Source: Halomonas chromatireducens (GTDB lineage: Bacteria > Pseudomonadota > Gammaproteobacteria > Pseudomonadales > Halomonadaceae). Taken from it: a stretch of DNA of 9,919 bases. The first letter of the stretch is position 1. Each line of letters opens with the position of its first letter. Location of the stretch: assembly GCF_001545155.1 (NCBI RefSeq), contig NZ_CP014226.1, positions 1,268,004-1,277,922 on the forward strand, in the 5' to 3' direction. The translations under genes were made by a program, and so were the position numbers. The notes under the pieces are model-generated. The model made no database searches. It was given only the letters and a program-made list of their open reading frames with translations, and was not told where the DNA came from. Below are positions 1 through 6,259 of the stretch, piece by piece.

Positions 1-43
1 CCTCGTAGGCAGCGAAACCGCTACCTTCGATCAGGGCTAGCAT
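1..43 (-). CDS. Possible start of the next bio-operon gene, overlapping the bioF end
   Basis: A reading frame opens with ATG (positions 43-41, minus strand) inside the last codons of bioF and stays open to the window edge. It reads MLALIEGSGFAAYE, in a different frame from bioF, and overlaps the bioF stop by 23 bases. Biotin operons of related bacteria often continue with bioH, bioC and bioD, so a translationally coupled next gene is plausible, but these 14 residues do not look like a typical BioH start and no clear Shine-Dalgarno sequence precedes the ATG. The alternative is that bioF carries a one-base frameshift near position 40 and this frame is its true C-terminus. The window ends too soon to decide. 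Confidence 0.25.
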   Translation of the reverse strand, partial: MLALIEGSGFAAYE

Positions 44-1151
44 CGAGGGTGTCGTGGGTATGTCGCGCACTGAGGGTAATACGCAGGCGCGCCTGGCCTT
101 GCGGTACGGTGGGCGGTCGAATGGCGCCGACGAGAAAGCCGGCTTCCCGCAGCGCGGCGGCCCAGCGCAGGGTGCGAAGGCTCTCGCCCAGCAGCAGGGG
201 CTGGATCGGCGTGTCGGAGTTGGCATGGGGCAGCCCGAGCCGCTCGGCCTCATGGCGAAAATAGCGTACCAGGCTCAGCAGCCGGGCGCGTCGTTCGGGT
301 TCGGCAGCGAGAATCTCCAGCGCCTTCAGGGTGGCGGCGGCCACTCCAGGGGGCTGGGCGGTGGTATAGACATAGGGACGAGCGAACTGGATCAGGTGGT
401 CGATCAGTTCATGGCTGCCGGCGACGAAGGCACCGGCGGTTCCCAGGGCCTTGCCCAGGGTACCGACCAGGATTGGCACCCCCGCGGCATCCTGGGCTCG
501 TCCCGCACACCCTTCCCCGCGGTCGCCGAGGACACCCAGGCCATGGGCGTCATCGATCATCAGCCAGGCATCGTGTCGGGCGCTGACGGAGGCCAGGCCC
601 TCGATATCGGCCACGTCGCCATCCATGCTGAAGACCCCGTCGCTGATCACCAGCTTGAGGGTGTCGGACGGCACCCGTGCCAGAAGGCGGTCAAGGTCAT
701 CCAGGTCTCGGTGGTGGAAGCGTCGCGACCGGGCACCGGCAAGGCGCGCGCCATCGAGCAGCGAGGCGTGATTGAGACGGTCCTGGAAGAGGTGGGTGTT
801 GCCATCGCAGAGCGCCTGCAAGGTGCCCAGGTTGGCCATGTAGCCGGTGGAGAAGAGCAGCGCCCGTGGCCGGCCGGTAAGCTCGGCCAGGCGCTGCTCC
901 AGGGCCTCATGGACGCCGAGGTGGCCGCTGACCAGGTGCGAGGCGCCGGCACCGGCACCGAAGCGCCTGGCGCCTTCGGCCTGGGCCTGGGCCAGGCGAG
1001 GGTCCCGGGCCAGGCCGAGATAGTCGTTGCCGGCGAAGTCATGCATGCCGCTGTCAGGCCCGTGCGTATCTCGCTGGCGCCAGAGCCCCTGGAGCCTGCG
1101 CTCCTGTGCTCGGGCAGCGAGCCGCCGGGGCCAGTGGGACTGCTGGATCAC
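21..1151 (-). CDS. bioF: 8-amino-7-oxononanoate synthase (BioF)
   Basis: This PLP enzyme condenses L-alanine with pimeloyl-ACP (or pimeloyl-CoA), releasing CO2, to give 8-amino-7-oxononanoate, the first step of biotin ring assembly in the cytosol. The 376 residues show the family order: FAGNDYLGLA near 39-48, STGYMANLG at 101-109, DDAHGLG at 200-206 (the Asp binds the PLP ring nitrogen and the His stacks on it), and TLGKALG with the Schiff-base lysine at K234. The length is close to the E. coli protein (384). The start is GTG, 8 bases after the bioB stop, with no strong Shine-Dalgarno sequence, which suggests translational coupling to bioB. The C-terminus (LDASPDRR) departs from the usual ending, leaving open a frameshift or an overlap with the next gene. 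The family call is firm; the exact C-terminus is less so. Confidence 0.95.
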   Translation of the reverse strand: MIQQSHWPRRLAARAQERRLQGLWRQRDTHGPDSGMHDFAGNDYLGLARDPRLAQAQAEGARRFGAGAGASHLVSGHLGVHEALEQRLAELTGRPRALLFSTGYMANLGTLQALCDGNTHLFQDRLNHASLLDGARLAGARSRRFHHRDLDDLDRLLARVPSDTLKLVISDGVFSMDGDVADIEGLASVSARHDAWLMIDDAHGLGVLGDRGEGCAGRAQDAAGVPILVGTLGKALGTAGAFVAGSHELIDHLIQFARPYVYTTAQPPGVAAATLKALEILAAEPERRARLLSLVRYFRHEAERLGLPHANSDTPIQPLLLGESLRTLRWAAALREAGFLVGAIRPPTVPQGQARLRITLSARHTHDTLDASPDRR

Positions 1152-1159
1152 GGCGCGAC

Positions 1160-2269
1160 TCAGGCCAGGGTGGCGTCGTAGGCGAGGGCATCGGCCCTGG
1201 ACTGGCCCGTCTTGAGGGCCATGGCCGCTTCCAGGGTTTCCTGCTGGCGTGAGTCGTCCGTGCAGGTCTCGCGACGCTCCGGGTGCAGGCCGAGCTTGTC
1301 GAAAAGGGCGCGGTCGCGCTCCGCCTGGGGGTTGGCGGTGGTCAGCAGCCGCTCGCCGTAGAAGATGGAGTTGGCGCCGGCCAGGAAGGCCAAGGCCTGG
1401 GTGGACTCGCTCATCTGCTCGCGCCCGGCGGAGAGTCGCACGTGGCTCCTCGGCATCAGGATGCGGGCCACGGCGATGGCGCGGATGAAGACGATGGGAT
1501 CGAGGTCCTCGACATCCTCCAGCGGCGTGCCGGGTACCTTGACCAGCATGTTGATGGGCACCGACTCAGGGTGCGGCTCCAGGCGGACCAACTGCTGCAG
1601 CAGGGCCGCCCGGTCACGGGGCGCCTCGCCCATGCCCAGTATCCCCCCGGAACAGACCTTCATGCCCGCTTCCCGCACGCTCGCCAGCGTCTCCAGCCGG
1701 TCGCCGTAGGTACGTGTGGTGATGATCTCGCCATAGTACTCCGGGGAGGTATCGAGGTTGTGGTTATAGTAGTCGAGCCCGGCGCCGGCCAGGCGCTTGG
1801 CCTGGTCGCTGTCCACCATGCCGAGGGTCATGCAGGTCTCGAGCCCCAGCGACTTGACCCGGCTGACCATCTCCATTACCACCTCGAGGTCCTTCTCCCG
1901 GGGGCTGCGCCAGGCGGCCCCCATGCAGAAGCGGCTCGCTCCGGCGTCGCGTGCCGCTCTGGCCTGTTCCACCACCTTCTCGATTTCCAGCAGTTTTTCC
2001 TTGTCGAGGTCGGTATTGTAATGTCCCGACTGGGGGCAGTACTTGCAGTCCTCGGGGCAGGCGCCGGTCTTGATCGACAGCAGGGTGGAGACCTGCACGG
2101 CGTTGGGGTCGAAATGGGCGCGGTGTACCTGTTGCGCCCTAAACAGCAGGTCGTTGAAGGGTAGGGCAAACAGCGCCTCGATTTCGGCCAGGGACCAGTC
2201 GTGGCGGACCTCGGGATTTCCGGCTAGGGTCTGCTCGGAGGGGCTGGGAGGATTAGGCGCTGAGGACAT
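1160..2269 (-). CDS. bioB: Biotin synthase (BioB), radical SAM
   Basis: BioB inserts sulfur into dethiobiotin to form biotin, the last step of the pathway. The radical-SAM cluster motif CPEDCKYC supplies C71, C75 and C78 for the [4Fe-4S] cluster. The ligands of the sulfur-donating [2Fe-2S] cluster are also present: C115, C146, C206 and R278 (in VRLSAGR). All seven sit at a constant +18 offset from the E. coli residues, so the protein is intact and probably active. [12 protein letters not shown] (168-179) is another family signature. At 369 residues it is slightly longer than E. coli BioB (346) because of a Pro/Ser-rich N-terminal extension and a longer tail. It is the first gene of a minus-strand bio operon, with bioF 8 bases downstream. 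The upstream region holds two BirA-like inverted repeats, so biotin-dependent repression is likely. The start codon is ATG; its Shine-Dalgarno sequence is weak. Confidence 0.97.
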   Translation of the reverse strand: MSSAPNPPSPSEQTLAGNPEVRHDWSLAEIEALFALPFNDLLFRAQQVHRAHFDPNAVQVSTLLSIKTGACPEDCKYCPQSGHYNTDLDKEKLLEIEKVVEQARAARDAGASRFCMGAAWRSPREKDLEVVMEMVSRVKSLGLETCMTLGMVDSDQAKRLAGAGLDYYNHNLDTSPEYYGEIITTRTYGDRLETLASVREAGMKVCSGGILGMGEAPRDRAALLQQLVRLEPHPESVPINMLVKVPGTPLEDVEDLDPIVFIRAIAVARILMPRSHVRLSAGREQMSESTQALAFLAGANSIFYGERLLTTANPQAERDRALFDKLGLHPERRETCTDDSRQQETLEAAMALKTGQSRADALAYDATLA

Positions 2270-2285
2270 GATCAGACTCGCTGTT

Positions 2286-2315
2286 GGTCAACCGGTTGAA
2301 TATATTTGGTTGACG
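2286..2315. promoter_or_regulatory. Candidate biotin operator (box I) over the bioB -10
   Basis: GTCAACC (2287-2293) and GGTTGAC (2308-2314) form a perfect 7-base inverted repeat with a 14-base spacer. From memory, the gammaproteobacterial BirA operator is TTGTAAACC, 15-16 bases, GGTTTACAA; this site matches most positions of both half sites. The left half overlaps a 12-base palindrome (TCAACCGGTTGA, 2288-2299). On the minus strand the spacer contains TATATT (2304-2299), a good -10 hexamer for bioB, so bound repressor would cover the promoter. Regulation by BirA is an inference; no regulator gene is in the window. Confidence 0.5.
2299..2304 (-). promoter_or_regulatory. Candidate -10 element of the bioB promoter
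   Basis: The minus strand reads TATATT, 30 bases before the bioB ATG, in a locally AT-rich patch. At 17 bases spacing the -35 region (ACGCAA) is poor. The element lies between the two halves of box I, the arrangement expected of a repressible promoter. Confidence 0.35.
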
Positions 2316-2339
2316 GTAGGATTGCGTAGGGGGTCATTG

Positions 2340-2372
2340 CTGTCAACCCCTTGGTATATCCAGTGTTGACTA
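2340..2372. promoter_or_regulatory. Candidate biotin operator (box II) near comF
   Basis: GTCAACC (2342-2348) and TGTTGAC (2364-2370) form an inverted repeat with one mismatch and a 15-base spacer, the same half sites as box I. The spacer contains TATATC (2355-2360), a -10-like hexamer pointing toward comF, which starts 31 bases on. On the minus strand the left half also reads TTGACA (2346-2341), a perfect -35 hexamer, though the matching -10 at 17 bases (AATCCT) is weak. Two such boxes in a 121-base divergent region suggest that both bioB and comF respond to the same regulator. Confidence 0.4.
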
Positions 2373-2390
2373 GGTTGGGGTGGGGGCGCG

Positions 2391-3176
2391 ATGGAGAAGA
2401 TGGCGAGCAAGGCAACGGCGAAGCGGCAGGCGCCTGGCACCGGGTATAGATGGACCCAATGGCCCCGGCTGGCCCTGTCGGGTCTGGACGTTGGCCTGAG
2501 GCGCGTGTTGCCCGGGCGCTGCGCCTTCTGTCTGGCGCCCGGCAAGGCCGGGCAGCCCTGGTGCCAGCCCTGCTTCGAGGCGTTACCCTGGAACCTTCCG
2601 GCCTGCCCGCGCTGTGCCGAGCCGCAGCCCTCAGGCTCGCCGGCAGGGTGTCTTTGCGGTCATTGCTTGGCGCAGCCGCCGAAATTCGACCGGGCCTGGG
2701 TGCCGCTGCGCTACCAGGACGAGGTGGCGTCGCTCATGCAGCGCTTCAAGTTCCAGGCCTCGCCCCGGGCGGGCAGCGTGCTGGTTGCGATGCTCGAAAC
2801 CCGGCTGACCGACATTCCGCGGCCCGATGCGCTGCTCGCCGTGCCGCTGCATCCGAACCGGGCCCGGCAGCGGGGTTTCAATCAGGCCGAGTGGCTGGCC
2901 CGGCGACTGGCACCGCGCCTCGGCGTTCCGCTGCGGCTGGCCAGGCGCCTGGAGGATACCCCCTCCCAGAGAGGGCTCGACCGCAGCGAGCGCCGGCGCA
3001 ACCTGAAGGGTGGCTTCGAGGTGGCCGGCCCGCTACCCGATAGAGTGGCGCTACTGGACGATGTCATGACAACCGGGGCGACGCTGGACGCCCTGGCCCA
3101 GGCGTGTCGCCGTGCCGGGGCAGAAGAAGTGGAGGCCTGGGCGGTAGCGCGTACGCCTTTTTCCCAACTCTGGTAG
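2391..3176 (+). CDS. comF: ComF-family phosphoribosyltransferase-like protein
   Basis: This is a member of the ComF/GntX family: a cysteine-rich N-terminal zinc region followed by a phosphoribosyltransferase fold. The family takes part in DNA uptake in naturally competent bacteria; in other species its role is unclear. The N-terminus has CxxC pairs at C44/C47, C58/C61 and C72/C75, then C87, C89 and C92, consistent with two zinc-binding knuckles. VPLHPNRARQRGFNQAEWLA (151-170) is the family signature, and LLDDVMTTGAT (221-231) is the PRPP-binding loop. The length of 261 residues is usual or slightly long. The first ATG (2391) has no good Shine-Dalgarno sequence, and an in-frame ATG follows at 2400, so the start is uncertain by a few codons. 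It diverges from bioB across a shared control region; ComF-family genes next to biotin genes are known elsewhere (E. coli gntX beside bioH). Confidence 0.9.
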   Translation: MEKMASKATAKRQAPGTGYRWTQWPRLALSGLDVGLRRVLPGRCAFCLAPGKAGQPWCQPCFEALPWNLPACPRCAEPQPSGSPAGCLCGHCLAQPPKFDRAWVPLRYQDEVASLMQRFKFQASPRAGSVLVAMLETRLTDIPRPDALLAVPLHPNRARQRGFNQAEWLARRLAPRLGVPLRLARRLEDTPSQRGLDRSERRRNLKGGFEVAGPLPDRVALLDDVMTTGATLDALAQACRRAGAEEVEAWAVARTPFSQLW

Positions 3177-3221
3177 CATGCAACTCCGTTAGTAGTCCCT
3201 TACTGGAACTTCGGAGGCAGC

Positions 3222-4205
3222 ATGGCGTCGACGCATCCCTTTGCCCGGCTTGAACCGTCACGAATCGTGGCGGCGGTGGAGTCCCTGGGCCTGTGGCTGC
3301 CCGGCGAGCCCTTCGCGCTGAACAGCTATGAGAACCGCGTGTTTCTGGTGCACGACGACGAGCGCCGTCGCTGGGTGGTCAAGTTCTACCGCCCCGAGCG
3401 TTGGAGCGACGCCCAGATCCAGGAAGAGCATGACTTCCTGATCGAGCTGGAAGAGGCCGGTGTGGCGGTATCAGCGCCCTGGCGGGATGCGGCAGGGCAA
3501 TCGCTGCATCATGACCAGGGGTTTCGTTTCACGCTCTTTCCCCAGGTGTCCGGGCAGGCCCCCGAGTTGGAAAACCCCGCGCACCTGTTCGCCATGGGTG
3601 AGGTCATCGGCGCGCTGCATGCCGTTGGCGAGCGCTCGTCATTCCAGCACCGAAGTACTCTGGACCTGGATGCCATGGTGCTGGAAGCGAGGGAGCGGGT
3701 GCTTGGCAGCCACTGGCTGGGGCGTCAGCAGCGCCGAGCCTATGAGCGGGTGACTGCCGCCCTTCACGAGTCCCTTCAGCCGTATGCCTGGGCTGGTGAG
3801 AAGGCGATCCGCGTGCATGGCGACTGCCATATAGGCAACGTGCTTGGACGCGATGAGAACTTTACTCTGGTGGACTTCGATGACTGCCTGATGGCCCCAG
3901 CAATTCAGGACCTCTGGATGCTGCTCACGGCGGAGCACGACGCCGAGTGGCAGATGCAGCTGTCGGAAGTGATGGAGGGCTACGAGCAGCACCGAGACTT
4001 CGATCGCCGTGAGCTGGCGTTGATTGAGCCGCTGAGAACCTTTCGGCTGATGCGCCATAGCGCCTGGCTGGTAGCACGCTGGGAGGATCCCGCATTCCCG
4101 CCGGCCTTTCCCTGGCTGGCCGATGCCGGCTACTGGGACGGTCATATCCGCATGCTGGAGCAGCAGCGCCTGCTGTTGGAAAAGTCGCCGCGCTGGCTGG
4201 CCTGA
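3222..4205 (+). CDS. srkA: Stress response kinase A (SrkA/YihE family Ser/Thr kinase)
   Basis: This cytosolic Ser/Thr kinase of the aminoglycoside-phosphotransferase-like fold is tied in E. coli to survival of stress and antagonism of MazEF-linked death. At 327 residues it matches the E. coli length (328) and is collinear with it. LNSYENRVF (33-41) forms the nucleotide loop and VVKFYRPERW (52-61) carries the ATP-binding lysine K54. HGDCHIGNVL (199-208) contains the catalytic D201 and the metal ligand N206, and VDFDD (217-221) supplies the second metal-binding Asp, D218. QDLWMLL (229-235) and the C-terminal motif DPAFPPAFPWL (289-299) are also typical. A strong GGAGG lies 4 bases before the ATG. 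The gene starts 45 bases after comF and may be cotranscribed with it; I see no convincing promoter in the gap. A GC-rich hairpin follows the stop. Confidence 0.95.
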   Translation: MASTHPFARLEPSRIVAAVESLGLWLPGEPFALNSYENRVFLVHDDERRRWVVKFYRPERWSDAQIQEEHDFLIELEEAGVAVSAPWRDAAGQSLHHDQGFRFTLFPQVSGQAPELENPAHLFAMGEVIGALHAVGERSSFQHRSTLDLDAMVLEARERVLGSHWLGRQQRRAYERVTAALHESLQPYAWAGEKAIRVHGDCHIGNVLGRDENFTLVDFDDCLMAPAIQDLWMLLTAEHDAEWQMQLSEVMEGYEQHRDFDRRELALIEPLRTFRLMRHSAWLVARWEDPAFPPAFPWLADAGYWDGHIRMLEQQRLLLEKSPRWLA

Positions 4206-4234
4206 GGATCGCCTGGAGAGGCATGAGAAGGCAG

Positions 4235-4256
4235 ACGCGCCCCTCCGGGGGCGCGT
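4235..4256. terminator. Hairpin terminator between convergent srkA and the 4277 gene
   Basis: ACGCGCCCC (4235-4243) pairs perfectly with GGGGCGCGT (4248-4256) around a TCCG loop, a 9-bp GC-rich stem, 29 bases after the srkA stop. The plus-strand downstream tract TTCGCTTTAG is only moderately T-rich. The symmetry and the position between converging genes suit a terminator working in both directions. Confidence 0.65.
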
Positions 4257-4276
4257 TCGCTTTAGTCGTCAGGGGC

Positions 4277-4831
4277 TTACTGATCCGGGTCGGGACGTCC
4301 GGCCGGGATCGGATTGGCGATGCCGGCGCCTTCGGCCTGGCGGCGCTGTTCATTGATACGTGCCGCGGGGTTGTCCTGTTGCTCGATGTCGAGCGCGCTG
4401 GCGAGCTTGAGCTGGAAGACGTGTTCCGGCGTCAGCTCGCAGCGGCCGTCGTCGCAGGCGTCCACGCCGTAGCTACCGTCCATTTCGTAGGCGGCAGCCG
4501 ATATCTCGCCACTGAAAATTTCACTCTCTTCGCCTTTTGCCTCGATACAGGTAAGGGCCTGGGCGGTGATGCGGACGCGTTCGCCATCCAGCCGGGCATT
4601 ACCCACCAGTACACAGTATTCTGGCAGCGCATGGGATGCAGGGCTGTCACCACCGGCAGGACTGAGCAGGATGTCATCCTGGCGTGGTGTCTCGTCATCG
4701 AGAGTGAGTTCGTCGATGACATGAACGGCGACGCTTGCATCGGCGGGCAGCGTCAGGGTGGCGGCGGAAGCGACAAAGGGCATAATCAGCAGGGCCAGGC
4801 CGGCGGCTGCCAGGATCGGGATCTTGATCAT
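4277..4831 (-). CDS. Small exported protein of unknown function
   Basis: I do not recognise the family. The 184-residue product starts with a clear Sec signal peptide: MIK, a hydrophobic core from about residue 4 to 20, and a probable signal-peptidase I site after ASA (residue 23), so the mature protein is probably periplasmic. The mature part is acidic, with four cysteines (C73, C95, C126, C131) that could form two disulfides, and a Gln/Arg/Pro-rich tail (from about 155) that looks disordered. The mature N-terminus, ATLTLPADASV, faintly recalls YccT/DUF2057 envelope proteins, but I would not call it one. The frame extends 52 codons further upstream; I chose the ATG at 4831 because it places the signal peptide at the N-terminus, has a GAGAG just upstream, and lies after the candidate promoter. 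The gene converges on srkA and diverges from folE. Confidence 0.75.
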   Translation of the reverse strand: MIKIPILAAAGLALLIMPFVASAATLTLPADASVAVHVIDELTLDDETPRQDDILLSPAGGDSPASHALPEYCVLVGNARLDGERVRITAQALTCIEAKGEESEIFSGEISAAAYEMDGSYGVDACDDGRCELTPEHVFQLKLASALDIEQQDNPAARINEQRRQAEGAGIANPIPAGRPDPDQ

Positions 4832-4884
4832 AACGGGCTCTCGATGGACACGGCTGCGCATGGGGCAGTCATTCGAATGAGGCG

Positions 4885-4890
4885 ATTCTA
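4885..4890 (-). promoter_or_regulatory. Candidate -10 element for the exported-protein gene
   Basis: The minus strand reads TGTGATAGAAT, a TAGAAT -10 hexamer preceded by TGTGA, 54 bases before the ATG at 4831. The -35 region is weak (TGCGGC at 17 bases). The site is part of GATTCTATC, which recurs inverted at 4977-4985 ahead of folE. Confidence 0.35.
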
Positions 4891-4978
4891 TCACAGCCCT
4901 CCGAGGGGCCGCAGTGGGCGAATGTCGCAGGGAAGTACCGCGGGTGACTCTTGGCCTGCGATCGGGACGCGGTTGCGA

Positions 4979-4984
4979 TAGAAT
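4979..4984 (+). promoter_or_regulatory. Candidate upstream -10 element for folE
   Basis: TAGAAT within GCGATAGAATCACC on the plus strand mirrors the minus-strand -10 at 4885-4890. The -35 at 17 bases (CTGCGA) is weak. Transcription from here would start about 4991 and run through the palindrome at 5008-5031. Confidence 0.3.
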
Positions 4985-5007
4985 CACCGTTTCAAGAAAA
5001 CTTTAGT

Positions 5008-5031
5008 TATACAAAGATGAAATTTTGTATA
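5008..5031. promoter_or_regulatory. Candidate LitR/PplR-type (MerR family) operator before folE
   Basis: TATACAAA (5008-5015) and TTTGTATA (5024-5031) form a perfect 8-base inverted repeat with an 8-base spacer, in a patch of 22% GC (4991-5040) within a GC-rich region. It can be written TATACA-N12-TGTATA, an exact match to T(G/A)TACA-N12-TGTA(C/T)A, which I recall as the reported site of the B12-dependent light sensor PplR1 (LitR/CarH family) in Pseudomonas putida, where folE is a light-induced target. TATATC (5028-5033) overlaps the right arm and could be a -10, with a poor -35 at the 19-base spacing typical of MerR promoters (TTAGTT, 5003-5008). No regulator gene is in the window. Confidence 0.55.
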
Positions 5032-5093
5032 TCATTTGTGCATTAAGTGGTGGCCAGGCCATCACCCAACCATCGGTAAGCGTGGGGCCGACC

Positions 5094-5651
5094 ATGATCG
5101 AAGAACTTGCCAACCACTATCGCCAGATCATTCTCGAACTGGGTGAGGACCCGCAGCGAGAGGGGCTGCGTGATACCCCCAAGCGGGCAGCCAAGGCCAT
5201 GCAGTTTCTCAACCGCGGCTATGCCCAGACGCTTGAGGACATCATCAACGGAGCGGTGTTCGAATCCGAAACCGACGAGATGGTGCTGGTAAAGGACATT
5301 GAGCTCTATTCGATGTGTGAACACCACCTGCTGCCTTTCATCGGCAAGTGCCATATCGCCTACCTCCCCAATGGCAAGGTGCTGGGGCTATCCAAGTTTG
5401 CGCGTATCGTCGACATGTTTGCCCGGCGCATGCAGATCCAGGAAAACCTGACGCGACAGATCGCCGAAGCGGTGCAACAGGTAACCGATGCCAGGGGGGT
5501 AGCCGTCGTTGTCGAAGCGCGGCATCTCTGCATGATGATGCGAGGCGTGGAGAAGCAGAATTCGAGTATGACCTCATCGGTGATGCTGGGGGCCTTCCGT
5601 GAAAACCAGCCGACGCGACAGGAGTTTCTCACCCTGGTCAACAGCCGCTGA
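5094..5651 (+). CDS. folE: GTP cyclohydrolase I (FolE)
   Basis: FolE converts GTP to 7,8-dihydroneopterin triphosphate and formate, the entry step to folate and to reduced pterin cofactors. The 185-residue product shows the zinc ligands C75 and H78 in CEHH and C146 in [10 protein letters not shown], and family segments [14 protein letters not shown] (23-36), [15 protein letters not shown] (98-112) and [12 protein letters not shown] (116-127). It resembles the shorter Pseudomonas-type FolE rather than the 222-residue E. coli enzyme. The frame is open from a TTG at 5025, but that codon lies inside the operator palindrome; conservation begins at [10 protein letters not shown], so I chose the ATG at 5094. 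Its Shine-Dalgarno sequence is poor (GTGGGG about 6 bases ahead), and a GTG at 5082 is a weaker alternative. folX lies 65 bases downstream. Regulation through the palindrome at 5008-5031 is likely. Confidence 0.95.
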   Translation: MIEELANHYRQIILELGEDPQREGLRDTPKRAAKAMQFLNRGYAQTLEDIINGAVFESETDEMVLVKDIELYSMCEHHLLPFIGKCHIAYLPNGKVLGLSKFARIVDMFARRMQIQENLTRQIAEAVQQVTDARGVAVVVEARHLCMMMRGVEKQNSSMTSSVMLGAFRENQPTRQEFLTLVNSR

Positions 5652-5657
5652 CGTCTC

Positions 5658-5673
5658 GGATCGACGGCGATCC
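5658..5673 (+). other. Small hairpin between folE and folX
   Basis: GGATCG (5658-5663) pairs with CGATCC (5668-5673) around ACGG, six bases after the folE stop, followed by ATTACTTTCT. It is too short and lacks the T-run of a good terminator; it may slow transcription or protect the folE mRNA end. Confidence 0.3.
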
Positions 5674-5716
5674 ATTACTTTCTGCTGCGACCTGTTCTTC
5701 CACTGGAGTCCACGCC

Positions 5717-6127
5717 ATGACGCTGTACGCCCTGGATGATCAACACCTTGATCACGATCTTGCGACCATCCGTATCAAGAACCTGCGTTTGCGCACCTAT
5801 ATCGGGATCAAGGACGACGAGATACAGAAACGCCAGGATGTGCTGATCAATGCGGTGATCCGCTATCGTGCGGACAATGCCGTGGCGTTCAATCATATTG
5901 AGCAGGCGTTGAATTACCGCACCATTACCAAGGCGGTCATTGCCCTGGTCGAGGAGAACCGGTTTCTGTTGCTGGAACGAATGACCCGTGAGGTCCTCGA
6001 CTTGATCATGTCCCATGAGGCCGTTCTCACTGCACAGGTCGAGATCGACAAGCCTCATGCGCTGCGCTTTGCCGATTCGGTGTCGGTCACGCTGTCGGCA
6101 AGCCGAGAACCCCGTCGCCCGCGCTGA
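5717..6127 (+). CDS. folX: Dihydroneopterin triphosphate 2'-epimerase (FolX)
   Basis: FolX epimerises 7,8-dihydroneopterin triphosphate, the product of FolE, to 7,8-dihydromonapterin triphosphate, feeding tetrahydromonapterin rather than folate. The 136-residue protein is collinear with E. coli Fol[19 protein letters not shown] (18-35), ALNYRTITK (64-72), [10 protein letters not shown] (81-90) and [18 protein letters not shown] (109-126). The retained IKNLRLRT and DK-HALR-ADSVS pattern favours FolX over the paralogous aldolase FolB. It is longer than the E. coli protein (120) through about 15 extra N-terminal residues and an Arg/Pro-rich tail. GGAG lies 8 bases before the ATG. It is probably cotranscribed with folE, 65 bases upstream. 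The reductase partner FolM is not in the window. Confidence 0.93.
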   Translation: MTLYALDDQHLDHDLATIRIKNLRLRTYIGIKDDEIQKRQDVLINAVIRYRADNAVAFNHIEQALNYRTITKAVIALVEENRFLLLERMTREVLDLIMSHEAVLTAQVEIDKPHALRFADSVSVTLSASREPRRPR

Positions 6128-6174
6128 TTTTCCCCCTGAGTGATTCGACCTTTCTTCGCATCATTATCCTCGAT

Positions 6175-6203
6175 TTGGTGCGCGGGGGCTGAACGCGTAG
6201 CAT
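6175..6203 (+). promoter_or_regulatory. Candidate promoter for the DUF4190-like gene
   Basis: TTGGTG (6175-6180) and TAGCAT (6198-6203) lie 17 bases apart, 57 bases before the ATG at 6260. Each hexamer matches the sigma-70 consensus at 4 of 6 positions, so this is a modest candidate. Confidence 0.25.
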
Positions 6204-6259
6204 GTAGAGGGATTATTTCCGGACTCACAGGGAGTGAAGACTCGTTGCACAGAGACAAA

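Noticed and set aside
54..1181. Long plus-strand open frame (375 codons) opposite bioF
   Set aside because: It is antisense to a clear BioF, has low-complexity Gly/Ala/Gln content and no recognisable domain; such frames are common opposite GC-rich genes.
1283..2164. Plus-strand open frame (293 codons) opposite bioB
   Set aside because: It mirrors BioB codon structure, which carries all seven expected cluster ligands on the other strand; no family features are visible.
4832..4987. 52-residue upstream extension of the exported protein
   Set aside because: It would bury the signal peptide internally and runs through the candidate promoter.
5008..5031. Reading the AT-rich palindrome as an intrinsic terminator
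   Set aside because: The stem has only two G-C pairs out of eight and sits just upstream of folE, so it is a poor terminator and fits an operator better.
5025..5093. TTG-initiated 23-residue N-terminal extension of FolE
   Set aside because: The TTG lies within the operator palindrome and possible -10, and family conservation begins at the ATG at 5094.
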